Shown: positions 8,644-16,879 of the stretch, piece by piece | Layout of the letters: the number at the start of each line of letters is the position of its first letter | How positions within the stretch are numbered: the stretch's first letter is position 1 | Program-made: the position numbers and the translations under genes | Source: JBBWZH01 sp035544115 | Lineage (GTDB): Bacteria; Actinomycetota; Actinomycetes; Mycobacteriales; CADCTP01 | DNA length: 64,000 nucleotides | NCBI GenBank assembly: GCA_963714145.1 | Contig: OY970235.1 | Span: 5,828,001 to 5,892,000 of the forward strand | Reading direction: 5' to 3' | Notes under the pieces: generated by a model | The model's database searches: none | Seen by the model: the letters and a program-made list of their open reading frames with translations, nothing else | Told to the model about the DNA's origin: nothing

Positions 8644-8720
8644 CTAGCCCACCCTCGGGGGGCATCCTCGGCCGGCTGGGGTCGCTGCCACCCACCCGGC
8701 GGACCGAGAAGGAGGACTAC

Positions 8721-10328
8721 GTGTCCCGCACCCGTCTGGCAGCAGCGGCCGCCGTGCTCGTCTGCGCCCCGTTCCTGGCCCTGGCCACCCCGGCCAGCGC
8801 CGCGGCACCCACCGCCGCGTTCACCAAGGCCAGCGACTGGGGCACCGGCTTCGAAGGCAAGTACACGATCACCAATGCCGGCACCAGCACCCTGGTGACC
8901 TGGCGGGTCGAGTTCGACCTGCCGGCCGGCGAGACCGTCTCCTCGCTCTGGGACGGCACGCTCACCCGGGCCGGCAACCACTACACCGTGGACAGTTCCT
9001 GGAACGGCAACCTGGCGCCCGGCGGCATCGCCTCGTTCGGCTTCATCGGCGCCTACTCCGGCGCCTTCGCCGCGCCGCTGAACTGCCGGCTGAACGGTGC
9101 CTCCTGCGACGGCGGGCCGGTCGACACGACCAGGCCGACCGCACCGGGCGGGCTGCGGGTGACCGCGACCACGTCGAGCAGCATCTCGCTGGCCTGGACC
9201 GCCTCCACCGACAACGTCGGGGTCTCCGGCTACCGGGTCCGCGAGGGCTCGGCCGTGGTGGCCACGGCCGGCGGGACATCGGCCACTGTGGACGGTCTGG
9301 CACCGTCCACGTCGCACACGTACACGGTGGTCGGGTTCGACGCGGCCGGCAACGAATCGAGCCCGAGCGGGGCGGTGACCGGCAGCACCCAGTCCGGCCC
9401 GCCGCCGCCACCGCCAGGGGGCTCGCTGGCGTCCGCGCCCTACCTGATGCCGCTGGAGAACGACCCGCCGGACATCAACACGGTGATGTCGGCGACCGGC
9501 GTGAAGACGTTCACGCTCGCGTTCATCCTGTCCGACGGCGGCTGCAATCCAATGTGGAGCGGCGGCTCGCCGGTCTCGTCCGACACCCAGATGGCCGCGA
9601 AGATCGCCCAGATCCGGGCGGCCGGCGGCGACGTGATGCCGTCGGTCGGCGGGTTCGCCGGCAACAAGCTGGGCGAGCGGTGCACCGATGCCACCTCGCT
9701 GGCGAACGCGTACCAGCGCGTTATCGACCGGTACTCGCTGCGGGCGATCGACTTCGACATCGAGGCGACCGAGTTCGAGAACACCGCGGCGCAGGACCGG
9801 ATCACCCAGGCCATCAAGATGATCAAGGACCGGGCCGCGGCCGCCGGGCGGAGCCTGCAGGTGTACGTGACCGTCCCGGTCGGACAGTCCGGGTTGACCT
9901 TCTTCGGCAGCCAGCTGGTGCAGTCGGCGGTCCGCAACAACGCCCCGGTGGACGGCTGGACGATCATGCCGTTCGACCTGGGCGGCGGCAGCACCGGGAT
10001 GGGCCAGCTGTCGGTGAACATCGCCGAGCAGCTGCACGCCCAGCTGAAGACGTTCTATCCCGGCAGGACGGACGATGCGATCTACCGGATGAGCGGTATC
10101 TCCTCCATGAACGGCCGGACCGACGTGGGCGAGTTCATCCGGCAGGCCGACTTCCAGACCATGCTCAGCTACGCCCAGGCCCACCACCTGGCCCGCTTCA
10201 CCTTCTGGTCGGTCAACCGGGACCGGCAGTGCACCCCGGCCGAACCCGGCAACACGTCCGGCACCTGCAGCAGCGTCACCCAGCAACCCTGGGAGTTCAC
10301 CCGCATCGTGGCCCGGTACACCGGCTGA
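8721..10328 (+). CDS. Secreted GH18 chitinase with CBM2 and fibronectin III modules
   Basis: An extracellular chitin-degrading enzyme of 535 residues. A Sec signal peptide (about 1-28, ending TPASA) is followed by a family 2 carbohydrate-binding module (about 30-133, Trp-rich with a Cys pair), a fibronectin type III domain (about 138-222), a Pro-rich linker and a GH18 barrel (about 235-535). The catalytic strand reads AIDFDIEATE, which keeps the DxxDxDxE-type Asp/Glu. The layout resembles Streptomyces ChiC/ChiD-type enzymes. The start is GTG with an excellent gaaggagga ribosome site. A dre-like operator lies upstream and a hairpin downstream. Confidence 0.93.
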   Translation: MSRTRLAAAAAVLVCAPFLALATPASAAAPTAAFTKASDWGTGFEGKYTITNAGTSTLVTWRVEFDLPAGETVSSLWDGTLTRAGNHYTVDSSWNGNLAPGGIASFGFIGAYSGAFAAPLNCRLNGASCDGGPVDTTRPTAPGGLRVTATTSSSISLAWTASTDNVGVSGYRVREGSAVVATAGGTSATVDGLAPSTSHTYTVVGFDAAGNESSPSGAVTGSTQSGPPPPPPGGSLASAPYLMPLENDPPDINTVMSATGVKTFTLAFILSDGGCNPMWSGGSPVSSDTQMAAKIAQIRAAGGDVMPSVGGFAGNKLGERCTDATSLANAYQRVIDRYSLRAIDFDIEATEFENTAAQDRITQAIKMIKDRAAAAGRSLQVYVTVPVGQSGLTFFGSQLVQSAVRNNAPVDGWTIMPFDLGGGSTGMGQLSVNIAEQLHAQLKTFYPGRTDDAIYRMSGISSMNGRTDVGEFIRQADFQTMLSYAQAHHLARFTFWSVNRDRQCTPAEPGNTSGTCSSVTQQPWEFTRIVARYTG

Positions 10329-10345
10329 GCCGGCGGCCCGCACCG

Positions 10346-10369
10346 GCTGGGGCCGGCGGCCGGCCCAGC
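10346..10369 (+). terminator. Hairpin after the chitinase gene
   Basis: The arms gctggggccgg and ccggcccagc pair (one bulged G) around a 3-base loop, 18 bp after the chitinase stop. No U-tract follows. Confidence 0.5.
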
Positions 10370-10501
10370 GCTGAGCCGGCGCCGGCACACCGACCGGGAG
10401 GGCCGCGTTCAGGCCGGCGCGGGGGCCGCCAACCCCGCGCCGGCCGCCGGGCCGGTCCCGATCTGAGGCCGGCTTTAGCGGCGCGTCGTACGCTGCCCGC
10501 C

Positions 10502-12100
10502 ATGCGGATCGCGGAGAGCCCGGAGCCGGCCGAGCCGGATATCCACACGACGGCGGGCAAGCTGGCCGACCTGGTGCGACGCAACGACGAGGCGGTGCAC
10601 GCCGGGTCGGCCCGGGCGGTGGAACGGCAGCACGCCAAGGGCAAGCTGACCGCGCGGGAGCGGATCGCACTGCTGCTCGACGAGGGCTCGTTCACCGAGA
10701 CGGACGAGCTGGCCCGGCACCGCAGCCGCGACTTCGGGCTGGACCAGGAGCGGCCGTACGGCGACGGTGTGGTGACCGGCTACGGCACCGTCGACGGCCG
10801 GCCGATCTGCGTGTTCGCCCAGGACTTCACGGTGTTCGGCGGCAGCCTCGGCGAGGTGTTCGGCGAGAAGATCGTCAAGGTGATGGACCTGGCGATGCGC
10901 AACGGCTGCCCGGTGATCGGCATCAACGACTCCGGCGGCGCCCGGATCCAGGAGGGCGTCGTCTCGCTCGGCCTGTACGGCGAGATCTTCTACCGGAACG
11001 TGCAGGCGTCCGGGGTGATCCCGCAGATCTCGCTGGTGCTCGGGCCGTGCGCGGGCGGGGCGGTCTACTCACCGGCGATCACCGACTTCACCGTGATGGT
11101 CGACCAGACGTCGCACATGTTCATCACCGGCCCGGACGTGATCAAGACGGTCACCGGCGAGGACGTCGGCTTCGAGGAGCTCGGCGGCGCCCGGGCGCAC
11201 AACACCAAGTCCGGCGTGGCGCACTACCTGGCCAGCGACGAGGAGGACGCGATCGACTACGTCCGGGCGCTGCTGTCCTACCTGCCGAGCAACAACCTGG
11301 ACGAGCCCCCGGTGCAGCCGGCGCAGGCGGATCTGGAGCTCACCGACGCCGACCTGGAGCTGGACACGTTCGTCCCGGACTCGCCGAACCAGCCGTACGA
11401 CATGCACGAGGTGATCGGCCGGATCCTGGACGGCGGCGACTTCCTCGAGGTGCACCCGCTGTTCGCGCCGAACATCCTGGTCGGCTTCGGCCGGGTGGAG
11501 GGCCGGCCGGTCGGCGTGGTGGCCAACCAGCCGCTGCACCTGGCCGGCACGCTGGACATCGACGCGTCCGAGAAGGCGGCCCGCTTCGTCCGGACCTGCG
11601 ACGCGTTCAACATCCCGGTGCTGACGCTGGTGGACGTGCCCGGCTTCCTGCCCGGCGCGTCCCAGGAGTGGGGCGGGATCATCCGCCGCGGCGCCAAGCT
11701 GATCTACGCGTACGCCGAAGCCACTGTGCCCAAGGTCACAGTGATCACCCGCAAGGCGTACGGCGGCGCGTACGACGTCATGGGCTCCAAGCACCTGCGC
11801 GCGGACATCAACGTGGCCTGGCCGACCGCGCAGATCGCGGTGATGGGCGCGCAGGGCGCGGTGAACATCCTGTACCGGCGCGAGCTGGCCGCCGCGGCCG
11901 ACCCGGAGCGCGAGCGGGCCCGGCTGATCACCGAGTACACCGACCGGCTGGCCAACCCGTACGTGGCCGCCGAGCGCGGCTACCTCGACTCGGTCATCCC
12001 CCCGTCCGCCACCCGCAGGTACGTCATCCAGGCGCTGCGCCTGCTGCGCACCAAGCGGGACACCCTCCCACCCAAGAAGCACGGGAACATCCCACTGTGA
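10502..12100 (+). CDS. accD: Acyl-CoA carboxylase beta (carboxyltransferase) subunit
   Basis: Transfers CO2 from carboxybiotin to an acyl-CoA (acetyl-, propionyl- or longer-chain) to give the malonyl-CoA type product. The 532-residue protein has the crotonase-fold N- and C-domains: RERIALLLDEGSF, GGSLGEVFGEKI, NDSGGARIQEGV (first oxyanion hole) and VDVPGFLPG with RKAYGGAYDVM (second oxyanion hole). Length and motifs match actinobacterial AccD4/AccD5-like proteins; the chain-length preference cannot be read reliably. It is followed by the epsilon and alpha subunit genes on the same strand. Confidence 0.93.
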   Translation: MRIAESPEPAEPDIHTTAGKLADLVRRNDEAVHAGSARAVERQHAKGKLTARERIALLLDEGSFTETDELARHRSRDFGLDQERPYGDGVVTGYGTVDGRPICVFAQDFTVFGGSLGEVFGEKIVKVMDLAMRNGCPVIGINDSGGARIQEGVVSLGLYGEIFYRNVQASGVIPQISLVLGPCAGGAVYSPAITDFTVMVDQTSHMFITGPDVIKTVTGEDVGFEELGGARAHNTKSGVAHYLASDEEDAIDYVRALLSYLPSNNLDEPPVQPAQADLELTDADLELDTFVPDSPNQPYDMHEVIGRILDGGDFLEVHPLFAPNILVGFGRVEGRPVGVVANQPLHLAGTLDIDASEKAARFVRTCDAFNIPVLTLVDVPGFLPGASQEWGGIIRRGAKLIYAYAEATVPKVTVITRKAYGGAYDVMGSKHLRADINVAWPTAQIAVMGAQGAVNILYRRELAAAADPERERARLITEYTDRLANPYVAAERGYLDSVIPPSATRRYVIQALRLLRTKRDTLPPKKHGNIPL

Positions 12101-12213
12101 GTGCAGGTCGGCCGCGGCGGCGCCTGGACCGCAGCGTCCCGCCAGCGAAGCTGCCGGGATGCGGAGGGAAGGCGTCGGCTGTGCGGCCGGCCGGAGCGAA
12201 CCAAGGAGACACT

Positions 12214-12444
12214 ATGAGCGGCCGTCCGGAACTGCCGGAGCCCGCGCGGCCGGTGCTGCGGATCGTCCGCGGCACGCCGACGGACGCCGAACTGGCCGCC
12301 CTGGTCGCCGTGCTCGCCGCCCGGACCGCGGCGCCGCCGACCGACCCGCCGGCGCGGTCGGCCTGGGCCGACCCGGCCGGCCGGCTGCGGGTCACCGGCC
12401 GCCCCGGCCGGGATGCCTGGCGCCGGTCCGCCCTGCCGTCCTGA
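12214..12444 (+). CDS. accE: Acyl-CoA carboxylase epsilon subunit
   Basis: A 76-residue protein between the beta and alpha genes. It begins after a good ccaaggagac ribosome site and contains PVLRIVRGTPTDAELAALVAVLAAR, the short helix-rich motif of actinobacterial epsilon subunits (PF13822-like), and then a basic/Trp segment (AWRRSALPS). Epsilon subunits bind the carboxyltransferase and stimulate the holoenzyme. It lies 113 bp after accD and 119 bp before the alpha gene. Confidence 0.85.
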   Translation: MSGRPELPEPARPVLRIVRGTPTDAELAALVAVLAARTAAPPTDPPARSAWADPAGRLRVTGRPGRDAWRRSALPS

Positions 12445-12563
12445 CCGGGCCAGGCCCGCGAACAGCTCAGCCTGGCGCAAGGGGTAAGTCCTAGACTCCT
12501 TAAGATCCGGAGCGACCACCGGGACAGCCCGCGCCCAGGCTCCGCCGCCGAGAGGAGCCGCGT

Positions 12564-14324
12564 GTGCGCACCGTTTTGATCGCGAACCGCGGTGAGATCG
12601 CCGTCCGGGTCGTCCGGGCCTGCCGGGACGCCGGGCTGACCAGCGTGGCGGTCTACGCCGAGCCGGACCGGGACGCGCGGCACGTGCGGCTGGCCGATCA
12701 CGCGTTCGCGCTCGGCGGCAGCACCCCGGGCGACTCGTACCTGCGCATCGACAAGATCCTGGCCGCGTGCGCCGACTCCGGCGCGGACGCGGTGCACCCC
12801 GGGTACGGCTTCCTGTCCGAGAACGCCGACTTCGCGCAGGCGGTGCTGGACGCCGGGCTGACCTGGATCGGCCCCCCGCCGGACGCGATCCGGGTGCTCG
12901 GCGACAAGGTCGCGGCCCGCCATCTGGCGATGCGGGTCGGCGCGCCGCTGGTGCCCGGCACCGCCGACCCGGTGAGCGGCCCGGACGAGGTGGTCGCGTT
13001 CGCCGAGCAGCACGGGCTGCCGGTGGCGATCAAGGCGGCGTTCGGCGGCGGCGGGCGCGGGCTGAAGGTGGCCCGGACGCTGGCCGAGATCCCGGAGCTG
13101 TTCGCGTCCGCGGTGCGCGAGGCGGAGACCGCGTTCGGCCGGGGCGAGTGTTTCGTCGAGCGCTACCTGGACCGGCCGCGGCACGTCGAGGCGCAGGTGC
13201 TGGCCGACGCGCACGGCACCGTGATGGTGGTCGGCACCCGGGATTGTTCACTGCAGCGCCGGCACCAGAAGCTGGTGGAGGAGGCGCCCGCGCCGTTCCT
13301 CAGCGACCAGCAGCGGGCCCAGATCCACGACGCCGCCCGGGCGATCTGCCGCGAGGCGGGCTACCGGGGCGCCGGCACGGTGGAGTTCCTGGTCGGCGCG
13401 GACGGGGTGATCTCGTTCCTGGAGGTCAACACCCGGCTGCAGGTGGAGCACCCGGTGACCGAGGAGACCGCGGGGCTGGACCTGGTCCGCGCGCAGTTCC
13501 GGATCGCCGCCGGCGAGCCGCTGGGCGATGCCGGAGACCCGGCGCCGCGCGGCCACTCGATCGAGTTCCGGATCAACGGCGAGGACCCGGGCCGGTCCTT
13601 CCTGCCGGCGCCGGGCACGCTGCACACGTACGTCGAACCGACCGGCCCGGGCGTCCGGGTCGACTCCGGGGTGGTGCCGGGCGACACCATCGGCGGGGCG
13701 TTCGACTCGCTGCTCGCCAAGCTGATCGTGACCGGGTCCAGCCGGGCCGAGGCGCTCGACCGGGCCCGCCGCGCGCTGGACGAGATGACCGTGGACGGGA
13801 TCGCCACCGTGCTGCCGTTCCACCGGGCGGTGGTGCGGGATCCGGCCTTCACCGACGAGCCGTTCAGCGTGCACACCCGCTGGATCGAGACCGAGTGGGC
13901 CGGTGCGGTGCCGCCCTACGCCGGCACCGGCCCGGTCGACGAGGAGCCGGCGGCCCGGGAGACCGTGGTGGTCGAGGTCGGCGGGCGCCGGCTGGAGGTG
14001 GTGCTACCGGCCGGGCTGGGCGTCGCGGCGAGCGGAGCCGCGGCGGGGAACGGCGGCGCTGCCGTTCCCCGCCGGGGCGGCCGGCGGAAGGCCGGCCCCG
14101 CGGTCAGCGGCGACGCGCTGGCCAGCCCCATGCAGGGCACGATCGTGCGGATCGCGGTGGGCGACGGCGACCAGGTGGCCGAGGGCGACCTGGTCGTGGT
14201 GCTGGAGGCGATGAAGATGGAGCAACCGCTGGCGGCGCACAAGGCCGGCACGATCAAGGGCCTCGGCGCTGAGGTGGGCCAGGTGGTGCCGGCCGGTGCG
14301 GTGATCTGCGAGATCGTCGAGTAG
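12564..14324 (+). CDS. accA: Acyl-CoA carboxylase alpha subunit (biotin carboxylase + BCCP)
   Basis: Carboxylates biotin with ATP and bicarbonate and carries the biotin arm. The 586-residue product has a biotin-carboxylase ATP-grasp domain (NRGEIAVRV at the start, AAFGGGGRGLKV glycine loop, EVNTRLQVEHPVTE active site) and a C-terminal biotinyl domain (about 510-586) with EAMKMEQP, whose Lys is the biotin site for BirA. The GTG start follows an agaggag ribosome site. The linker before the BCCP domain is encoded by a perfect 13-bp inverted repeat. Confidence 0.94.
   Translation: MRTVLIANRGEIAVRVVRACRDAGLTSVAVYAEPDRDARHVRLADHAFALGGSTPGDSYLRIDKILAACADSGADAVHPGYGFLSENADFAQAVLDAGLTWIGPPPDAIRVLGDKVAARHLAMRVGAPLVPGTADPVSGPDEVVAFAEQHGLPVAIKAAFGGGGRGLKVARTLAEIPELFASAVREAETAFGRGECFVERYLDRPRHVEAQVLADAHGTVMVVGTRDCSLQRRHQKLVEEAPAPFLSDQQRAQIHDAARAICREAGYRGAGTVEFLVGADGVISFLEVNTRLQVEHPVTEETAGLDLVRAQFRIAAGEPLGDAGDPAPRGHSIEFRINGEDPGRSFLPAPGTLHTYVEPTGPGVRVDSGVVPGDTIGGAFDSLLAKLIVTGSSRAEALDRARRALDEMTVDGIATVLPFHRAVVRDPAFTDEPFSVHTRWIETEWAGAVPPYAGTGPVDEEPAARETVVVEVGGRRLEVVLPAGLGVAASGAAAGNGGAAVPRRGGRRKAGPAVSGDALASPMQGTIVRIAVGDGDQVAEGDLVVVLEAMKMEQPLAAHKAGTIKGLGAEVGQVVPAGAVICEIVE
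14042..14073. repeat. Perfect 13-bp inverted repeat inside the accA linker
   Basis: The arms ggcggggaacggc and gccgttccccgcc enclose a 6-base loop ggcgct. It encodes a Gly/Ala/Pro/Arg-rich linker between the carboxylase and biotinyl domains. A second hairpin with the same ggcgctgcc core occurs at 20253-20285. Confidence 0.7.
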
Positions 14325-14371
14325 GGACGGGGGTTCGCCGGTCAGCTGCTGTTGGCGGGCAGCGCTACCGG

Positions 14372-15178
14372 TCAGCTCTTCGCCGGCACCGCGACGCGGG
14401 TCGCGGTGGCGGTCGTGGAGCTACTGCGGTGTGCCGCGGCGACGATGCCGCGGATCAGCCAGAGCGTGAGCACCGACAGCAGCACGTACACCGGCAGGCC
14501 GCCGCGGAACTGCTGCGCCACGAGCTCCGGGGCGGAGTAGTGGATCGACGGCGTCGGGGGCGCGCTCGGGTTGCCGATCAGCTGGGTGACGTGGTTCGCG
14601 ATCCAGGTGCCGCGGCCGACCAGCATGTTGTGCATCAGCGGCCCGGGGAGGGTGATCAACCCGAACACCACACCGGACATGCCGGCGTACAGCCAACGCA
14701 TCTTCCGGTCGTCGCCGGCCAGCGACTGCGCCAGCCAGCTGGTCAGCGGCAGGATCACGAAGACCGCGGGGGTCAGCGCGAGGAAGCCCACCGTCGAGTC
14801 CAGCAGCCAGTGCACCTCCCAGCTGATCGCCGGACCACCCTCGCCCAGATGGATGGCGTGGTACCAGAACATCGCCGCGCCGCCCACGTAGCACATCACG
14901 AACGAGGTCAGCACGACCACGAGCCAGGCCAGTGGGTCCCGGTAGTAGTCGAGGAGACCGGCCAGGATCTCGCGTGGGCGGAAGGGGCTGGGGAGGCGCC
15001 GCCGGTCCGTGGTGACGGGTTCCGGTGGAGCGCCGGCATACGCCGCCGCGGGGGTGAGCGGCGACATCGCGGGGTCGTACATGAGGCGCGGACTGAGCTG
15101 CTCTGCACCAGTTAACCCCGGCATAACAAGGCGGGCGCGGACGTAACTGGGGCTCAGTCGAGAGGTGAATCTGGGCAT
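14372..15178 (-). CDS. Hypothetical multi-pass membrane protein
   Basis: A 268-residue protein with a ~75-residue hydrophilic N-terminus and four or five hydrophobic segments: WLVVVLTSFVMCYVGGAAMF, VGFLALTPAVFVILPLTSWL, WLYAGMSGVVFGLITLPGPL and VYVLLSVLTLWLIRGIVAAA. It resembles no family I can name. The start is uncertain, because in-frame ATGs at 15178, 15124 and 15082 all lack a clear ribosome site. It faces the SARP gene divergently across about 160 bp and may share its promoter region. Confidence 0.7.
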   Translation of the reverse strand: MPRFTSRLSPSYVRARLVMPGLTGAEQLSPRLMYDPAMSPLTPAAAYAGAPPEPVTTDRRRLPSPFRPREILAGLLDYYRDPLAWLVVVLTSFVMCYVGGAAMFWYHAIHLGEGGPAISWEVHWLLDSTVGFLALTPAVFVILPLTSWLAQSLAGDDRKMRWLYAGMSGVVFGLITLPGPLMHNMLVGRGTWIANHVTQLIGNPSAPPTPSIHYSAPELVAQQFRGGLPVYVLLSVLTLWLIRGIVAAAHRSSSTTATATRVAVPAKS

Positions 15179-15338
15179 GCCGTCAGCATTGATGACGGTC
15201 CTTGTCCAGAACCTGTCCGCAACCTGACGGGCCCCCTTGTCGGCCTAGTCAGGCGGCACCCCCCAGGGGATTTTCGCAGTGTTTAGTGAGGCTTAAGGCA
15301 GGGATAATAGGAACAGGGGTCAGGATCGGAGTGGAAGC

Positions 15339-16145
15339 GTGTACTTCGGGATACTCGGTCCCTTGGAGGTTGCCGACGGCTCCGGCGCAATCCGGTTGCG
15401 TGGGCCTCGGCAACGCATACTCCTTACCGCATTGCTGTCGGCAGTGAACGAGGTCGTTTCGGTCGACCTGCTGACGCACTGGCTTTGGCCGACGCGCGTC
15501 CCACCATCAGCCGCGGCAACGATCCAGGAGCACGTCTCGCGGCTGCGCCGCGCCCTGGAGCCGGACCGTGCCCCCTGGTCCGACTCCCGGCTGCTGGTCC
15601 GGCGCGCACCCGGCTACCTGCTGCGGGCTGAGCCCGAGCAGGTGGACGCGCTGCGCTTCGAGGAGCTGGTCGGGCAGGGCCAGACCGCGCTGGAGCGCGG
15701 CCAGCCGGCCGAGGCGGCCCAACTGCTGCGCTGGGCCCTGCAACTGTGGCGCGGCCAGGCGCTGGCCGACGTCGCGCTGGTCGAGGCGGCGCAGGTGACG
15801 ATCGCCCGGCTGGAGTCGCTGCGGCTGTCCGCGACCGTGCTGCGGGTGGACGCCGACCTGGCGCTGGGCCGGCACGTCGCGCTGGTGCCCGAGCTGGAAT
15901 GCCTGGTCCGGGCCTACCCGCTGGACGAGCGGCTGTGCGGGCAGCTCATGCTCGCGCTCTACCGGTGCGGTCGGCAGGCCCAGGCGCTCGCCGTCTACCA
16001 GCACATCCGCGAGGTGCTCGGCGAAGAGCTGGGGATCGAGCCGGCGCCGGCGACGCAGCGGCTGTGGGCCGCGATCCTGGCGCACGAGCCTGACCTGGAC
16101 GAATTCGGCGCCGGCTCCGGCTCGCACCTGCGCTTGTCCTCCTGA
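15339..16145 (+). CDS. SARP/AfsR-type transcriptional regulator (DNA-binding + BTAD domains only)
   Basis: A 268-residue regulator. The N-terminus (FGILGPLEV, RLRGPRQRILLTALL, TIQEHVSRLRRAL, GYLL) is an OmpR-like winged helix, and residues about 95-250 form the bacterial transcriptional activator domain (LVGQGQTALERGQPAEA, YPLDERLCGQLMLALYRCGRQAQALAVY). It lacks the NB-ARC and TPR parts of large AfsR proteins, so it is the small SARP type that usually activates secondary-metabolite clusters by binding heptameric repeats. No such cluster is in the window. The start is GTG. Confidence 0.9.
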   Translation: MYFGILGPLEVADGSGAIRLRGPRQRILLTALLSAVNEVVSVDLLTHWLWPTRVPPSAAATIQEHVSRLRRALEPDRAPWSDSRLLVRRAPGYLLRAEPEQVDALRFEELVGQGQTALERGQPAEAAQLLRWALQLWRGQALADVALVEAAQVTIARLESLRLSATVLRVDADLALGRHVALVPELECLVRAYPLDERLCGQLMLALYRCGRQAQALAVYQHIREVLGEELGIEPAPATQRLWAAILAHEPDLDEFGAGSGSHLRLSS

Positions 16146-16179
16146 GCCGGCAGGCGGCCCGGTGCGGGCCGGCCGCCCG

Positions 16180-16500
16180 CACCCCGCGCCCCGCGCCCCG
16201 CGCCCCGCGCCCCGCGCCCGGCCGGGGTACCACCCGATCAGGCTTGGCATGCCAGGGGCCGGCATGCCAGCGCCGGCTCCACGCGGGCCGGCGATGCCCG
16301 GGCCGGCGACGCCGCGGGTCGCCGGCCCGGGTCCCTCGCGGCGCCCGCACCCAGGCCGCGGCGGACCCGGCCCGGCCACGCGGACCGGACCGCCCGGCCA
16401 CGCGGGCGGTCCGGCCGGGCCACGCGGACCGGGACGGGCGGGCCACGCGGGCCGGGACGGGCGGGCCACGCGGACCGGGACGGGCCACGCGGACCGGGAC
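16180..16500. repeat. GC-rich simple repeats between the SARP and DUF5313-like genes
   Basis: About 340 bp without a supported gene. It contains cgccccg units at about 16185-16217 and then several imperfect copies of a ~21-bp unit like gggacgggcgggccacgcgg (about 16380-16500). Frames here are open only because of base composition. Confidence 0.65.
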
Positions 16501-16516
16501 GGGGCAGGATGGCGGC

Positions 16517-16831
16517 GTGGGCAGCCGGCCGACCCCAGGTCAGTGGCTCCGCTACGCGTTCGGTGGCCAGCTGCCGGCGCCGCTGCACGGCTGGGTGCGG
16601 CACGATCTGACCGACGCCGACTGGCGCTGGCGGGAGATCCTGCGGGTGCTGGTGCAGTGCGCGGTCCCGGTCATCGTGATCCTGGTGCTCCCGGTCGACC
16701 TGGAGTTACGCCTGCTCATGGGGGCGCTGGTCCTGCTCGGCGCGCTGTTCGTGGCGGCCGCCTACGGTGACGAGCTGCGCGACCGCCGGCTGCGCCAGCA
16801 CGGCCTGCCCCCACCTCCCCGGCCGGACTGA
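16517..16831 (+). CDS. DUF5313-like small membrane protein
   Basis: A 104-residue protein starting at GTG after a cagga ribosome site. The N-terminal segment PTPGQWLRYAFGGQLPAPL and following HDLTDADWRWREI are typical of the actinobacterial DUF5313 family. Two hydrophobic segments follow (CAVPVIVILVLPVDLEL and LLMGALVLLGALFVAAAYG), and the C-terminus is basic. The function is unknown. Confidence 0.72.
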   Translation: MGSRPTPGQWLRYAFGGQLPAPLHGWVRHDLTDADWRWREILRVLVQCAVPVIVILVLPVDLELRLLMGALVLLGALFVAAAYGDELRDRRLRQHGLPPPPRPD

Positions 16832-16879
16832 CCGCGCGGGCCAGCCCCGGGCCGGGGCCGGGCGGGCCGGACTGGGCGA

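Noticed and set aside
7710..10670. A 986-codon minus-strand open frame spanning birA and the chitinase region
   Set aside because: Only the last 276 codons (birA) have protein motifs; the rest is the antisense of the chitinase gene, open because of GC bias.
16162..16770. Plus-strand ORFs through the GC-rich repeats before the DUF5313-like gene
   Set aside because: They encode tandem Pro/Gly/Arg repeats from simple-sequence DNA; only the part from 16517 in one frame has family-like features.
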